Shown: positions 24,898 to 33,860, counted from the first letter of the stretch. The stretch is 40,150 nucleotides of DNA from Clostridiales bacterium (GCA_015655075.1 JAATFT010000089.1:1-40150); one strand, 5' to 3'. Notes: generated from the letters alone by a model not told the origin. Made by a program: numbers and translations.

Positions 24898-25182
24898 TTA
24901 TCTATCTATTATGTCCAATATGGAATGGGACAGCAAAAACACATAAGTATTATAAACTTCCTCGGCACTCATGCTGTCATCATCCCCTAAAAGCCATGCC
25001 TTAATGGTATCGACTAATCCCATGGCATAAAATTTTGCAATCACTTTTGGCGATATTATTTTCAGAGCTTCTTTTTCCATATGGTTTTCCATTAAAGCGC
25101 AGGCATTTTTCATAACATTTTCCCTGAAGATCCATTCGATAAGTTCATATCTCTTTCCTTTGTTCCATCCCTGATCATTCTC
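24898..25182 (-). pseudogene. C-terminal remnant of a TetR-family regulator
   Basis: An open frame of about 94 codons begins abruptly after a stop codon at 25183-25185. It reads RYELIEWIFRENVMKNACAL then KVIAKFYAMGLVDTIKAWLL and SAEEVYNTYVFLLSHSILDI, matching the ligand-binding C-terminal domain of TetR_C_8-like proteins. The helix-turn-helix domain is missing. Repeat-derived sequence lies upstream, so a repeat insertion or deletion probably removed the 5' half. It may once have controlled the radical SAM/flippase genes. Confidence 0.7.
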
Positions 25183-25290
25183 CTATACCGCCTTGTTTGT
25201 AACCCGTAACCCTTCGGCCGTGCCGGCTGAAAATTACCCTGATGTACATAAGACAAGTTAAAACATTTGTTCCGGCGACACCTGTCCTTG

Positions 25291-25376
25291 CATTTACCTG
25301 CGTAGCCTGTATTTACCTGATATGCTGGTATTTCAGTCGGAGCCCCGTCTCCGGCTGAAAACTGTAAGGTTAAATC
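25291..25376. repeat. R1-family repeat fragment
   Basis: ATTTACCTG...TTTCAGTCGGAGCCC...GTAAGGTTAAATCCC matches the right part of the repeat at 3173-3367. It lies between the TetR remnant and the membrane-protein gene. The rest of 25183-25428 shows no gene. Confidence 0.55.
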
Positions 25377-25428
25377 CCATAAGACATGGACCCGGTATCT
25401 ATAATAAATATACTACATTTCTTATGTT

Positions 25429-26430
25429 TTATAAAGCATGTCTTTTATGATTGATGAGAACAAGGATACCGCCAATCATAAATGGAAAAATATAGGATGC
25501 AAAACGATAAATTAACATGGAAGAGGCTGCTAAAATATTTTCAAATAAAGCGGAAAACATTAACGTATATACTACTTCCGTGGAGCCTATTCCGGCCGGT
25601 GTGGGTAAAACTCCCGTTAACACGTTGACAAACGACGTAACCGAGATAATATCAAATAAAGTGAAATTGCTTTTCCCATACAATATAATAAAAGGGATGC
25701 TGTATAAAACACTTAATTTGATCATATTCCCAATAAAAAGCCTGATAATGCAGCCTTTATTTTTTAATATATATTTAGCTTCGTACCGCAGTGCGGATAA
25801 TTCCGATTCCAGGTTATCCAATTTATCTTTATATTTTGTCTTTCTTAAAACCCGGTTCGAAAGCCTCAACAATAACCTATGGAATCCCTCCGAAATACAA
25901 AGCATAATTAAAAATGTAACTATGACAAGGGTTATTCCGTAGCCTGCCAGTAAAAATCCGCAATAGGAATTATAATGTTTAAGCATAAGCTTATTGTTTA
26001 CTGCAAAACAGACAGTGGCATAAAAAGCAATGGTTATCTTCTGAATTATATACTGGAATGTCGTAATACTTAAGCCAATGGTCGGAGTGATTCCGCATTT
26101 ATTTAAATAATACATAGCCGAGACGGGAGAACCGCTCCCAAAGGTAACCACTTTATAAAAGCAGTTATAAAAGGATATTTTAATCCCCTGGGCACTTGTA
26201 AAAGCCGGCTCATATCTTTTTGCTACAAACGAATTATTGATTCCTTCCACGCAGATATAAACAAATGCAAAAAGGGACACAAATAATACAATTACGGGGT
26301 TAGTATGCACCAGTTCAATTAATACCGGTTTAAATGAATCCTTAAACGCCAATATGATTGCGGAAAATATTATGACAGTAAAAATAATATTCCGTATAAA
26401 CTTTTTTTTATTGTTTTTTTGACTATCCAA
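25429..26430 (-). CDS. flippase-like membrane protein (lysylphosphatidylglycerol synthase TM family, UPF0104)
   Basis: A 333-residue integral membrane protein with about eight hydrophobic segments, related to the flippase half of MprF. The family signature region FGSGSPVSAMYYLNKCGI near 97-114 corresponds to the GG-x-P-A motif of relatives, and the late GVLPTPAGIGSTEVVYTLMF segment is typical. It lacks the soluble aminoacyl-transferase domain of MprF, so lipid translocation or handling is the likely activity. The start is probably TTG at 26430, with GAGGG about 10 bases upstream, and is uncertain. It follows the radical SAM gene by 34 bases and is probably co-transcribed. Confidence 0.85.
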   Translation of the reverse strand: MDSQKNNKKKFIRNIIFTVIIFSAIILAFKDSFKPVLIELVHTNPVIVLFVSLFAFVYICVEGINNSFVAKRYEPAFTSAQGIKISFYNCFYKVVTFGSGSPVSAMYYLNKCGITPTIGLSITTFQYIIQKITIAFYATVCFAVNNKLMLKHYNSYCGFLLAGYGITLVIVTFLIMLCISEGFHRLLLRLSNRVLRKTKYKDKLDNLESELSALRYEAKYILKNKGCIIRLFIGNMIKLSVLYSIPFIILYGKSNFTLFDIISVTSFVNVLTGVLPTPAGIGSTEVVYTLMFSALFENILAASSMLIYRFASYIFPFMIGGILVLINHKRHAL

Positions 26431-26464
26431 CCTTGTAAACCCTCTTTATTTTCAGGGGCTGTTT

Positions 26465-27889
26465 CTATGACTCCTTATAATTTTGGTATTCCGTTGAATC
26501 CTTATAATTCTGGTATCCCGTTGTCACATGATGAGGATTTGAATCCCATAATTCATTTGCTTTTACTTTCCAGTTATCCGCATACGGCCTGCACTTTTTG
26601 TACAAATCCTCAATTGGCTCGGGAGATTGCAAATCCGTGGATTTTGCTCCGGTATTCTTAACCATTCTCAGTAATATCTCCGGATTTTCAAGCATCGGGC
26701 ATGGCTTTAAGTGATTGTCGCTAAAGGGCTGGTTGTCCCTGTAAGCCTTGAATAACGGCTGTTTTAAAGCCTCCAGCAGACTTACTTCCTTTATATTGGC
26801 GCTTGAATAATGGATAAATACACAGGGCTCCACATCTCCGTTGGCATTAATGTGCAGATAATTCCTTCCTCCGGCAATACAGCCTCCCACAAATTCACCG
26901 TCGTTCTGGAAATCCATTGCATATATGGGCTTGCCTCCTTCCGGCGCACGGATTTCCCTTACTCTGTGGTACATATATTCCCTTTGTTCCTTCGTGGGCA
27001 GCAAATCAACCGCCGCATCTTTTCCCACCGGCATATAGTGAAAATACCAGGTAAACCTGCAGCCTTTTTCAATTATCATGTCCAGAAATTCATCCGATGT
27101 AACGGTATACAGGTTTGCCCTTGTATAGCAAATCGACGTCCCAAAAAGCTGGCCGTGGCGGCGCAGAGTATCCATGGCGGTCATAACCTTTTGAAAGACA
27201 CCCTTACCGCGTCTTTCATCATTCACTTTCTCAAAGCCCTCCAGGCTAAGGGAGAGGGATAAATTACCAACCTTCTCCATCTCCTCGCAGAAGGCATCGT
27301 CCACTAGAGTTCCGTTTGTAAAAGCATGGAAAGCACAGTCATGATGTTTTTTACAAATACGGATTATATCCGCTTTACGGACCAGCGGCTCGCCGCCGGT
27401 ATACATATAAAAATAAACGCCTAATTTCTTGCCCTGGGTGATAATGTTATCCAATTGCTCATAGGTCATGCCCAGTTTATATCCATATTCCGCCGCCCAG
27501 CAGCCGACACATTTCAGATTACAGGCACTTGTGGGATCAAGCAGGATTAACCAGGGAATATTGCAATTATATATAGTCCGCGCCTGACGTATCTTCTTTG
27601 TACCGCAAAATGCGGCTTCGAAACCAAGATTAAGCGCCGTCATTTTTACTACGTTGGGATTGAGTTCCTCCAGCGTCCTGTTGACAAATTCCATCCATTT
27701 CCCGTCCGGATTCTGAATTAATTTTCTGGTGCCGTCATAACTTTCCTTCTTAAAAGCATCGCCCATAAACTTTTCGGCTAGATCAACTAGTTTCAATAAA
27801 TTTTTTTCTCTGTCTTTGTTTACATACTTTAAAGCCGCATCCACTGCCGTTCCAAATGCTGCCCTGGCTGCTTTGTGTGATAAATTCAT
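26465..27889 (-). CDS. radical SAM protein of unknown substrate
   Basis: A 474-residue S-adenosylmethionine radical enzyme. The N-terminal 105 residues are helical and unfamiliar. The [4Fe-4S] site is C123-x3-C127-x2-C130 in SACNLKCVGCWAAEYG, followed by the SAM-binding GGEP at 165-168 (FYMYTGGEPLVRK). Later cysteines (GGCIAGGRNYL; VEPCVF; LKPCPM; KKCRPY) may hold an auxiliary cluster, as in SPASM-like domains. The C-terminus ends in a duplicated YQNYKxS tail from a 27-bp tandem repeat. AGGAGG lies 8 bases before the ATG. The co-directional flippase-like gene suggests a lipid or envelope substrate; a peptide substrate is also possible, but no precursor gene is seen. Confidence 0.9.
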   Translation of the reverse strand: MNLSHKAARAAFGTAVDAALKYVNKDREKNLLKLVDLAEKFMGDAFKKESYDGTRKLIQNPDGKWMEFVNRTLEELNPNVVKMTALNLGFEAAFCGTKKIRQARTIYNCNIPWLILLDPTSACNLKCVGCWAAEYGYKLGMTYEQLDNIITQGKKLGVYFYMYTGGEPLVRKADIIRICKKHHDCAFHAFTNGTLVDDAFCEEMEKVGNLSLSLSLEGFEKVNDERRGKGVFQKVMTAMDTLRRHGQLFGTSICYTRANLYTVTSDEFLDMIIEKGCRFTWYFHYMPVGKDAAVDLLPTKEQREYMYHRVREIRAPEGGKPIYAMDFQNDGEFVGGCIAGGRNYLHINANGDVEPCVFIHYSSANIKEVSLLEALKQPLFKAYRDNQPFSDNHLKPCPMLENPEILLRMVKNTGAKSTDLQSPEPIEDLYKKCRPYADNWKVKANELWDSNPHHVTTGYQNYKDSTEYQNYKES

Positions 27890-28022
27890 AACCGCATCCT
27901 CCTCTGATATAATTATTATCTAAGTTATAATATTGAATTATTCAGGCAAATTAAATATTTTGCCAGAACAATATATATTACAAATAGAAATCGTGTCCAT
28001 AATCCTGTTACTCCCACCGGAA

Positions 28023-28040
28023 ACGTAAACTTGTTTACGT
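28023..28040. terminator. perfect inverted repeat after mntP
   Basis: ACGTAAAC and GTTTACGT flank a 2-base centre just after the mntP stop. It could be part of the mntP terminator or an operator upstream of the radical SAM operon; the T-run is poor. Confidence 0.3.
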
Positions 28041-28052
28041 GCCTCATGGCTT

Positions 28053-28634
28053 TTAGAAAATTTCTACATATCTGATTATCACATCCAATCCGGCAAGAAT
28101 CAGAATCGTACCACCTATCATATAGGCCTTGGATTTTTGTTCATATCCTAAACGGTACCCGGTAAACGTCCCAAGAATGACTAAAATAATTGTAACTACC
28201 AATATGATAAAAGCTTCCATTAACACCTTTGTCTCTAAAAAAGCAAAGCCGATGCCCGCAAAAAATGCATCAAAGCCTGTGATTACCGCCAGTAGACAGA
28301 TTTCCTTAAAATTAATACGATCCTCCCTGTGTTCAAAAATTGTTTCATTCCGCCAGGCCTTCCATAACATATAAATGCCTATGGCAAAGAAAATAATCGC
28401 CGAAATACCCTGGCCTATAACCGAAAATATCCTGGAATCGTCTTTAAACAGGGGAATTGCTGTTATCAGATTGCCAAGCAATAATGCCATTAGCTGCCAC
28501 GCGCCAAAAATTGCACTGGATATTATAAGCTGGGATTTCCTTATCCTTGAAAACATTGCCCCCTTACAGACCATAACGGCATATACGTCCAAGGTAAGGC
28601 CGATTGATACAAATATGACTTCCAGCAAATTCAT
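28053..28634 (-). CDS. mntP: MntP-family manganese efflux pump
   Basis: Predicted Mn(II) exporter of the inner membrane. The 193 residues hold six hydrophobic segments in two repeated halves. Each half carries an acidic intramembrane motif: SIGLTLDVYAVMVCKG near 11-26 and VITGFDAFFAGIGFAF near 117-132, which correspond to the family's essential Asp motifs. AAGGAGG lies 9 bases before the ATG. No yybP-ykoY-type riboswitch is visible upstream. A 168-bp miniature element starts about 100 bases upstream, next to a perfect palindrome AGGACATATGTCCT (28724-28737). Confidence 0.88.
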   Translation of the reverse strand: MNLLEVIFVSIGLTLDVYAVMVCKGAMFSRIRKSQLIISSAIFGAWQLMALLLGNLITAIPLFKDDSRIFSVIGQGISAIIFFAIGIYMLWKAWRNETIFEHREDRINFKEICLLAVITGFDAFFAGIGFAFLETKVLMEAFIILVVTIILVILGTFTGYRLGYEQKSKAYMIGGTILILAGLDVIIRYVEIF

Positions 28635-28735
28635 CTGTTATTTCCTCCTTAATAAAACAATGGCTTTATTGCTCAACTGTCTGTATTTTTTGCTGTTTAA
28701 AGGAACGGGACAGGAAGGAAACCAGGACATATGTC

Positions 28736-28903
28736 CTAGAGCGTGTTTGAAAAATCATCGCACCGTTCTGACCGCCCCACTTTGCGGTATACTGCGTCGC
28801 AATTTTGGGAGCGTAGCACCACACTACGCGCCCAAAATCGCTCCTTGCCTCCCACAAAGTGGTGCATCCAGCCCGGCACAAGCATTTTTCAAACACGCTC
28901 TAG
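28736..28903 (+). mobile_element. 168-bp miniature element, copy B, with IS5-type ends
   Basis: CTAGAGCGTGTTTGAAAAAT at the left and its complement (ATTTTTCAAACACGCTCTAG) at the right form perfect 20-bp ends including CTAG. The interior is a long imperfect palindrome centred on ATTTTGGGAGCGTAGC / ACGCGCCCAAAAT. It is non-coding; reading frames through it are artefacts of the palindrome. The ends match the partial IS element at 40015-40150. Confidence 0.85.
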
Positions 28904-29253
28904 CAATATACCTTTAACTTAAGTATATAAATTTTAGAAAAAAAAGAAAGATGCAGATATTTATTTTGTGTTGAAATTTGTATACAAAAAGAAAGATTTG
29001 TATTATAAATGCAACAATTTGGTAAATATGTAATATATCAGAAAAAAGCATGAGATTTCTCCATCCATTATCTAAGGCTGCAACCCTATCGTTAAGCCCG
29101 TATAAGCGTAAAAACAGCCCCGACATTTTTCTTACGGACATAGTAAAGAAATATTACAGGAATAGTAGAAAGCTGTTTTCAGTCACTATTGCGTCCATTA
29201 TAAAATATCAGGGCCTTGTTATCGGTTATCTGCCTTGTTTCTATTAAATCATT
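28904..29253. other. 350-bp intergenic region without a clear gene
   Basis: Strongly AT-rich stretch between the miniature element and the flavodoxin gene. Frames of 65 and 75 codons exist on the two strands at 28914-29247, but neither has a ribosome binding site or family-like sequence. Confidence 0.5.
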
Positions 29254-29685
29254 TTATAGCGCAGCCAGGCTTTTGCCCAGCTGAATACATTTATCCTGGG
29301 TCTCATCATCCGGTTCACCTAATACCGTGATTCCTTCCCCGTTTACTATCTCTGCACCGGCCTCTGTCAGTCGGCTTTCCCAATCGCGCATCCATTCGCA
29401 ATTGCCCCATCCGTAGGAACCAAACAGACCAATTTTTTTACCGACCGCAAATTTTTCAACCTCCGCAACAAAAGGTTCCATAAATTCTTCTTCCAACTCT
29501 TCCGCTCCCATGGAAGGACAGCCCAGAGCAAATACGAGTAAATCCTTAAGATCCTCTGCCTTTACCTCGGATACTTCCTTAACCTCAGTTTCTTTCCCTC
29601 CCTGAAGGACACCTTCGCTGATCATATTTGCCATCTTTTGCGTATTTCCTGTACCACTCCAGTATACAATAAATATTTTACTCAT
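29254..29685 (-). CDS. flavodoxin
   Basis: FMN-containing one-electron carrier, often replacing ferredoxin when iron is short. Start at 29685 follows GGAGG by 7 bases; the ATG at 29703 lies upstream of that site. The 143 residues show the FMN phosphate loop WSGTGNTQKMA near 9-19, the GCPSMGAEELEEEF loop near 57-70 and GLFGSYGWGNCEWMRDW near 87-103 that stacks on the flavin. Short-chain type. An extended -10 promoter (TGGTATAAT, -10 at 29746-29741) lies upstream. The neighbouring DUF2325 gene carries a Fur-like box, fitting an iron-response role. Confidence 0.93.
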   Translation of the reverse strand: MSKIFIVYWSGTGNTQKMANMISEGVLQGGKETEVKEVSEVKAEDLKDLLVFALGCPSMGAEELEEEFMEPFVAEVEKFAVGKKIGLFGSYGWGNCEWMRDWESRLTEAGAEIVNGEGITVLGEPDDETQDKCIQLGKSLAAL

Positions 29686-29812
29686 AATAATACCTCCAAT
29701 CATTTATTTACGAAAATTTTATTTTTAGTAATTACCATAAATTATACCATAAATCAATTACAAAAATCATTTCTTTTGCATTTTAACCGGTACCGATATT
29801 ATCGTTTCCAAA

Positions 29813-30100
29813 TCATAATGCTTTACAGTGCTCCACTAATATATCTTTCAGGGCGCAGGCACTGCTACTGTGGCATCTTTCAATAATTGTGTTATCTTTT
29901 TCTACCGCCTGCAAGGCAGAGACTACCATTTTATGGGATACGGTGTTGGTAAATAGAATTAATAAATCCGGCTTCCCAACCATGGTTTTAAAGTTGGCGG
30001 GCATATGCGTAAAAACCTTAGCTTTACAATTATGCTGTTTGCATATCTCTTTATAAGTACAAACCATTCTATCATGTCCTCCGACTATAACAACGCTCAT
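29813..30100 (-). CDS. DUF2325 domain protein
   Basis: A 95-residue protein of the DUF2325 family, function unknown. It starts MSVVIVGGHDRMVCTYKEIC and has a Rossmann-like alternation, with LLILFTNTVSHKMV near 46-59 and cysteines in IERCHSSSACAL. The N-terminal GGHDR and the conserved cysteines suggest a metal or nucleotide site. GGAGG precedes the ATG. A Fur-like palindrome lies 18 bases upstream of the start. Confidence 0.85.
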   Translation of the reverse strand: MSVVIVGGHDRMVCTYKEICKQHNCKAKVFTHMPANFKTMVGKPDLLILFTNTVSHKMVVSALQAVEKDNTIIERCHSSSACALKDILVEHCKAL

Positions 30101-30117
30101 TTTTCACCTCCATTATT

Positions 30118-30132
30118 TGAAATTGATTTTCA
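30118..30132. promoter_or_regulatory. Fur-like box upstream of DUF2325
   Basis: TGAAATTGATTTTCA (complement TGAAAATCAATTTCA) is a 7-1-7 inverted repeat with one mismatched pair, close to the TGATAATnATTATCA core of Fur boxes. A further ATTTTCATT overlaps on one side, as in extended Fur sites. It lies between the promoter region and the ribosome binding site. Confidence 0.6.
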
Positions 30133-30233
30133 TTTTCATTAGGTATATATAAAGTAACACATACTGTAGTAAATTGGCAAGCTTTTTTTCTATTAATGAT
30201 AAAAATTATTACACTGGTGTAGTGGCACCGATG

Positions 30234-30695
30234 TTATAACTGTTTTAGGAGATTTGCCATCTCAATGGCAGTCACGGCAGCATCATAACCTTTATTTCCC
30301 GCCTTGGTTCCCGCCCTTTCTATGGCCTGCTCAATATTATCCGTAGTAAGGACCCCAAATATAACCGGTACATCCGTTTCCAAGGAAACTCGTGCAATAC
30401 CTTTGGAAACTTCGCTGGAAACATAGTCAAAATGGGGTGTTGCTCCTCTGATTACGGCTCCAAGGCAGATTACCCCGTCATATTTTTCAGATTCCGCCAT
30501 TTTTTTTGCAGTTAAGGGTATTTCAAATGCTCCCGGCACCCAAGTTATGTCAATCTCATTTTCATCAACACCATGTCTTTCCAAGGCGTCAATTGCGCCG
30601 CTTACTAATTTTTCACTGATGAACTCATTAAATCTTCCTGCAATAATTCCGAATTTTAATCCTTGTGCAATTAGCTTTCCCTCTATTGTTCTCAT
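30234..30695 (-). CDS. ribH: 6,7-dimethyl-8-ribityllumazine synthase
   Basis: Condenses 5-amino-6-ribitylaminouracil with 3,4-dihydroxybutanone 4-phosphate to lumazine; forms large shells in relatives. The 153 residues show [19 protein letters not shown] near 17-35, [15 protein letters not shown] near 53-67 and [21 protein letters not shown] near 78-98 with the catalytic His. The ATG follows the ribBA stop without a gap. Last gene of the riboflavin operon. Confidence 0.97.
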   Translation of the reverse strand: MRTIEGKLIAQGLKFGIIAGRFNEFISEKLVSGAIDALERHGVDENEIDITWVPGAFEIPLTAKKMAESEKYDGVICLGAVIRGATPHFDYVSSEVSKGIARVSLETDVPVIFGVLTTDNIEQAIERAGTKAGNKGYDAAVTAIEMANLLKQL

Positions 30696-31907
30696 TTATC
30701 GCTCCTCCTTAAAATTTAACATATGTCCCATTTTTAATTTCTTCGTGCGTAAATAATATTCGTTTCTTTCATTGTGATTCATCTGTATTGGTTTTCTTTC
30801 CGTTATTTCAATACCATAGCCGGACAGCCCCTTTACTTTGCGTGGATTATTGGTCAGTAATTTCACCTTTTTAGCTCCTAAATCAGCCAGTATCCGGGCG
30901 CCTATCCCATAATCCCTCATATCATCCGGAAACCCTAAAGCAAGATTTGCCTCCACGGTATCCATGCCCTGATCCTGAAGGGCATATGCTCTGATTTTAT
31001 TAATCAGTCCGATTCCTCTGCCTTCCTGCCGCATATATAAAAGTATCCCTCTGCCTTCTTTCTCAATTTCTTTCAGAGCTTTTACAAGCTGCTCTCCGCA
31101 GTCACATCTTAAGGAGCCAAAAGCCTCTCCCGTAAGGCATTCGGAATGAACCCTTACCAAAACCGGCTCCCCGCCTTCTATCCTGCCTTTTACCAGGGCA
31201 ACATGGTTCTCTCCGTTCATGGTGTCTTCATATCCGACTAATTTAAAATCACCGTATTTTGTCGGCAGATTAGCCTCTGCAGTCCTTTTTATATAGACTT
31301 TAGTTTTCCGGCGATAGTGAATTAAATCCACTATGGTTATTATTTTTAATCTATGCTCTCCGGCAAATTCCATGAGTTCGGGAACCCGTGCCATAGTTCC
31401 GTCCTCATTCATGATTTCACAGATTACACCCGCCGGATATAAGCCGGATAGAACCGACAGATCAACAGCAGCCTCCGTATGTCCTGGCCGTTTTAATACT
31501 CCGCCGGCTTTCGCCTCCAGAGGAAAGACATGCCCCGGCCTCTTAAAATCTTCTTCCTTCGCATTAATATCTATGACTTTCTTTATGGTCGCCGCCCTTT
31601 CCCAGGCCGAGATACCCGTTGTGGTTTCTACGGCATCTATGGTTACGGTAAAGGCAGTCCGGTTTGATTCCGTATTTTCTGAAACCATTTGCCAAAGGTT
31701 AAGCTCCTTCAGCCTTTCTTTAATAACCGGCATGCAGACTAATCCCCTTCCATATTTTGTCATAAAATTAACGGCCTCCGGCGTTACCTTTTCTGCTGCC
31801 ATTAACAAATCCCCTTCATTTTCCCTGTCTTCATCATCCACAACAATGATGATTTTTCCGGCTTTTATGTCTTCAATTGCCTCTTCTATAGTGTCAAATT
31901 TAAACAT
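30696..31907 (-). CDS. ribBA: bifunctional 3,4-dihydroxy-2-butanone-4-phosphate synthase / GTP cyclohydrolase II
   Basis: Supplies both precursors of riboflavin: dihydroxybutanone phosphate from ribulose-5-phosphate, and the pyrimidine from GTP. Of 403 residues, 1-200 are RibB with [18 protein letters not shown] near 22-39 and [11 protein letters not shown] near 138; 205-403 are RibA with the zinc cysteines in [18 protein letters not shown] and the catalytic segment RQEGRGIGL. The operon order D-E-BA-H is the standard Firmicute one. A 123-bp gap lies before it, after ribE, with no gene. Confidence 0.97.
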   Translation of the reverse strand: MFKFDTIEEAIEDIKAGKIIIVVDDEDRENEGDLLMAAEKVTPEAVNFMTKYGRGLVCMPVIKERLKELNLWQMVSENTESNRTAFTVTIDAVETTTGISAWERAATIKKVIDINAKEEDFKRPGHVFPLEAKAGGVLKRPGHTEAAVDLSVLSGLYPAGVICEIMNEDGTMARVPELMEFAGEHRLKIITIVDLIHYRRKTKVYIKRTAEANLPTKYGDFKLVGYEDTMNGENHVALVKGRIEGGEPVLVRVHSECLTGEAFGSLRCDCGEQLVKALKEIEKEGRGILLYMRQEGRGIGLINKIRAYALQDQGMDTVEANLALGFPDDMRDYGIGARILADLGAKKVKLLTNNPRKVKGLSGYGIEITERKPIQMNHNERNEYYLRTKKLKMGHMLNFKEER

Positions 31908-32030
31908 TTTTATCCCCTCATTTCTATTGTTCCATTTTTTGTTTCATTTTTCTCCAATTTTTCATACAGGATACCGCTTCGGGTATCACAAACACTTATA
32001 CCCGTTGCATTTCGCCGTATGAAATAAGTA

Positions 32031-32678
32031 CTAAATAAAGCCGTTCCGACTTAAAAAATCCATATCGATTCCTAAGTTTTTCTCTCCCTCCTTTGAAAAA
32101 AGTAATTTTTCAACATATTTACCAATGATATCGCCTTCTATGTTAACAGGTTCCCCTGTATTTTTTTTTAAGAGTGTGGTTAAATCCCTGGTATGGGGAA
32201 TTAGGGATACTTTAAATACTTTTTCATCTGCATAAGCTACCGTTAAACTGACTCCGTCTATAGCAACCGAGCCCTTATGGACGATATATTTTAAAATTTC
32301 CGGTGCAGCCGATATGGTCACCCATACCGCATTATCTTCTCTCTCAAACCTTGATATGGTTCCCATACCGTCTATATGCCCATTCACAATGTGGCCTCCC
32401 AGCCGGCCGCCGGCCACTAATGCCCTTTCTAAATTCACTTCATCCCCCGGTGATAATAGATTTAAATTACTTTTTCTCATGGTTTCAGCCATAACATCAG
32501 CCGTAAAACTGTCAGCGGTATGTTCCGTAACCGTAAGACACACCCCATTGGTGCTGATGCTGTCTCCGGATTTTATATCCTCCAGTATTCTGCGGGCTTT
32601 GATTTTAATTCTGGCCGACTTGGCGGATTTTATTATGTTCTGAATCTCACCGATTTCTTCTACAAGTCCGGTAAACAT
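32031..32678 (-). CDS. ribE: riboflavin synthase alpha chain
   Basis: Dismutates two lumazine molecules to riboflavin plus the pyrimidine. The 215 residues contain two lumazine-binding repeats: MFTGLVEEIGEI at the start with GVCLTVTEH, and GHIVNGHIDGMGTI near 95 with DGVSLTVAYADE. The start lies 2 bases after the ribD stop, and AAGAAAGGAGGG lies in the ribD 3' end, so translation is coupled. Confidence 0.97.
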   Translation of the reverse strand: MFTGLVEEIGEIQNIIKSAKSARIKIKARRILEDIKSGDSISTNGVCLTVTEHTADSFTADVMAETMRKSNLNLLSPGDEVNLERALVAGGRLGGHIVNGHIDGMGTISRFEREDNAVWVTISAAPEILKYIVHKGSVAIDGVSLTVAYADEKVFKVSLIPHTRDLTTLLKKNTGEPVNIEGDIIGKYVEKLLFSKEGEKNLGIDMDFLSRNGFI

Positions 32679-32680
32679 AT

Positions 32681-33781
32681 CTATCCCTCCTTTCTTATAT
32701 AACCTTCTATCATAATATCTTCTCCAAATGTGTAGGTTTTCCTGTCTCTTAAAAGCACCGCCTCCTTCATATACTGCCTGCCCTCTCCTCCCACAGGGGT
32801 CCTGGCTTTATTTCCCCCAATCAGTTTCGGGGCGATAAAGATATTAACTTTATCAACAATATCCGCTTCAATGGCAGAATAATTCAATTCGCCGCCTCCT
32901 TCCAGTAAAACACTGTCAATCCCTCTTTCTCCTAAGGCTTTCATAAGAGCTTTAAGATCTACCTGTCCGTCCGCCATGGGAGTTATAATTATCTCGGCCC
33001 CCTTTCTCTCCAACTCTGTCCGTTTACCGTCCGCCGCCAGTTCTGTTGCCGCAATAATTGTTCCTGCCTCAGAATTAAAATTTAAGACATTTGCAGAAAG
33101 GGGAATTCTGGCGCTGCTGTCAACAATTACCCGAATAGGATCCCTGCCCTTAACCTCCCCAAGGCGTGTATTTAAGAAAGGATCATCCTGGATTATGGTT
33201 CCAACACCTACCATAATGGCAGATACCCTATGCCTTAATCTATGGACATAATTTCTGGACTCCTCGTTGGTTATCCATCGGGAGTCCCCTGATACGGCAG
33301 CCGTTTTCCCGTCCAAGGTCATGGCAGATTTTAATATACAGAAGGGCGACCTGGTAGTAATGTACTTTATAAATATTTCATTAAGCTTTCTGCTTCTTTC
33401 TTCCAGTACTCCGGTTATGACCTCTATACCGTTATCCCTTAATATTTTTATACCCCTGCCGGAAACTTTAGGGTTGGGATCTTTCATAGCTATAATAACC
33501 TTTTTAATTTCCTTTTTTACAATGGCTTCGGCACAGGGAGGGGTCTTTCCATAATGGGAACAGGGTTCAAGAGTAACATACATCGTCGCACCGGATGTGT
33601 CTTCCCCTGCATTTTTGAAAGCATTTATTTCCGCATGGGGTCCTCCAAAATACTCATGACAGCCTTCTCCGATTATTTTTCCGTCTTTTACTATGACCGC
33701 TCCCACCAAAGGATTGGGATTTGTATGGCCGATGCCTTTTTCTGCTAATTCCAATGCTCTTTCCATAAATTTAATTTCCAT
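32681..33781 (-). CDS. ribD: bifunctional riboflavin deaminase/reductase
   Basis: Second and third steps after GTP opening: deaminates the pyrimidine and reduces its ribose side chain. Of 366 residues, 1-145 are a zinc deaminase with HAEINAF near 49 and PCSHYGKTPPCAEAI near 74-88; 146-366 are an NADPH-dependent reductase (KSAMTLDGKTA, DSVLLEGGGELN). First gene of the operon, under the FMN riboswitch. Confidence 0.97.
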   Translation of the reverse strand: MEIKFMERALELAEKGIGHTNPNPLVGAVIVKDGKIIGEGCHEYFGGPHAEINAFKNAGEDTSGATMYVTLEPCSHYGKTPPCAEAIVKKEIKKVIIAMKDPNPKVSGRGIKILRDNGIEVITGVLEERSRKLNEIFIKYITTRSPFCILKSAMTLDGKTAAVSGDSRWITNEESRNYVHRLRHRVSAIMVGVGTIIQDDPFLNTRLGEVKGRDPIRVIVDSSARIPLSANVLNFNSEAGTIIAATELAADGKRTELERKGAEIIITPMADGQVDLKALMKALGERGIDSVLLEGGGELNYSAIEADIVDKVNIFIAPKLIGGNKARTPVGGEGRQYMKEAVLLRDRKTYTFGEDIMIEGYIRKEG

Positions 33782-33836
33782 ATAATCTGCTCCCTTCTAA
33801 AGGGCTTTTTTTGAAGGGAAATCCGTCAAAACAAAA

Positions 33837-33860
33837 TAAGCCCTGAAAATTCAGGGCTTA
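33837..33860 (-). terminator. riboswitch terminator before ribD
   Basis: TAAGCCCTGAA and TTCAGGGCTTA form a perfect 11-bp stem with a 2-base centre, followed on the minus strand by TTTTGTTTT. It lies between the FMN aptamer and ribD, as expected for transcriptional control. Confidence 0.88.

Noticed and set aside
25429..26430. Full MprF (lysyl-phosphatidylglycerol synthase)
   Set aside because: Only the membrane domain is present; 333 residues leave no room for the C-terminal aminoacyl-transferase domain.
28666..28896. 76-codon minus-strand frame
   Set aside because: It runs mostly through the palindromic miniature element at 28736-28903 and reflects that repeat, not a protein.
28914..29247. 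Frames of 75 (-) and 65 (+) codons between the miniature element and flavodoxin
   Set aside because: No ribosome binding site, AT-driven composition and no recognisable motif in either frame.
31333..32022. 229-codon plus-strand frame opposite ribBA
   Set aside because: ribBA on the minus strand is certain from its motifs; the antisense frame has no family features.
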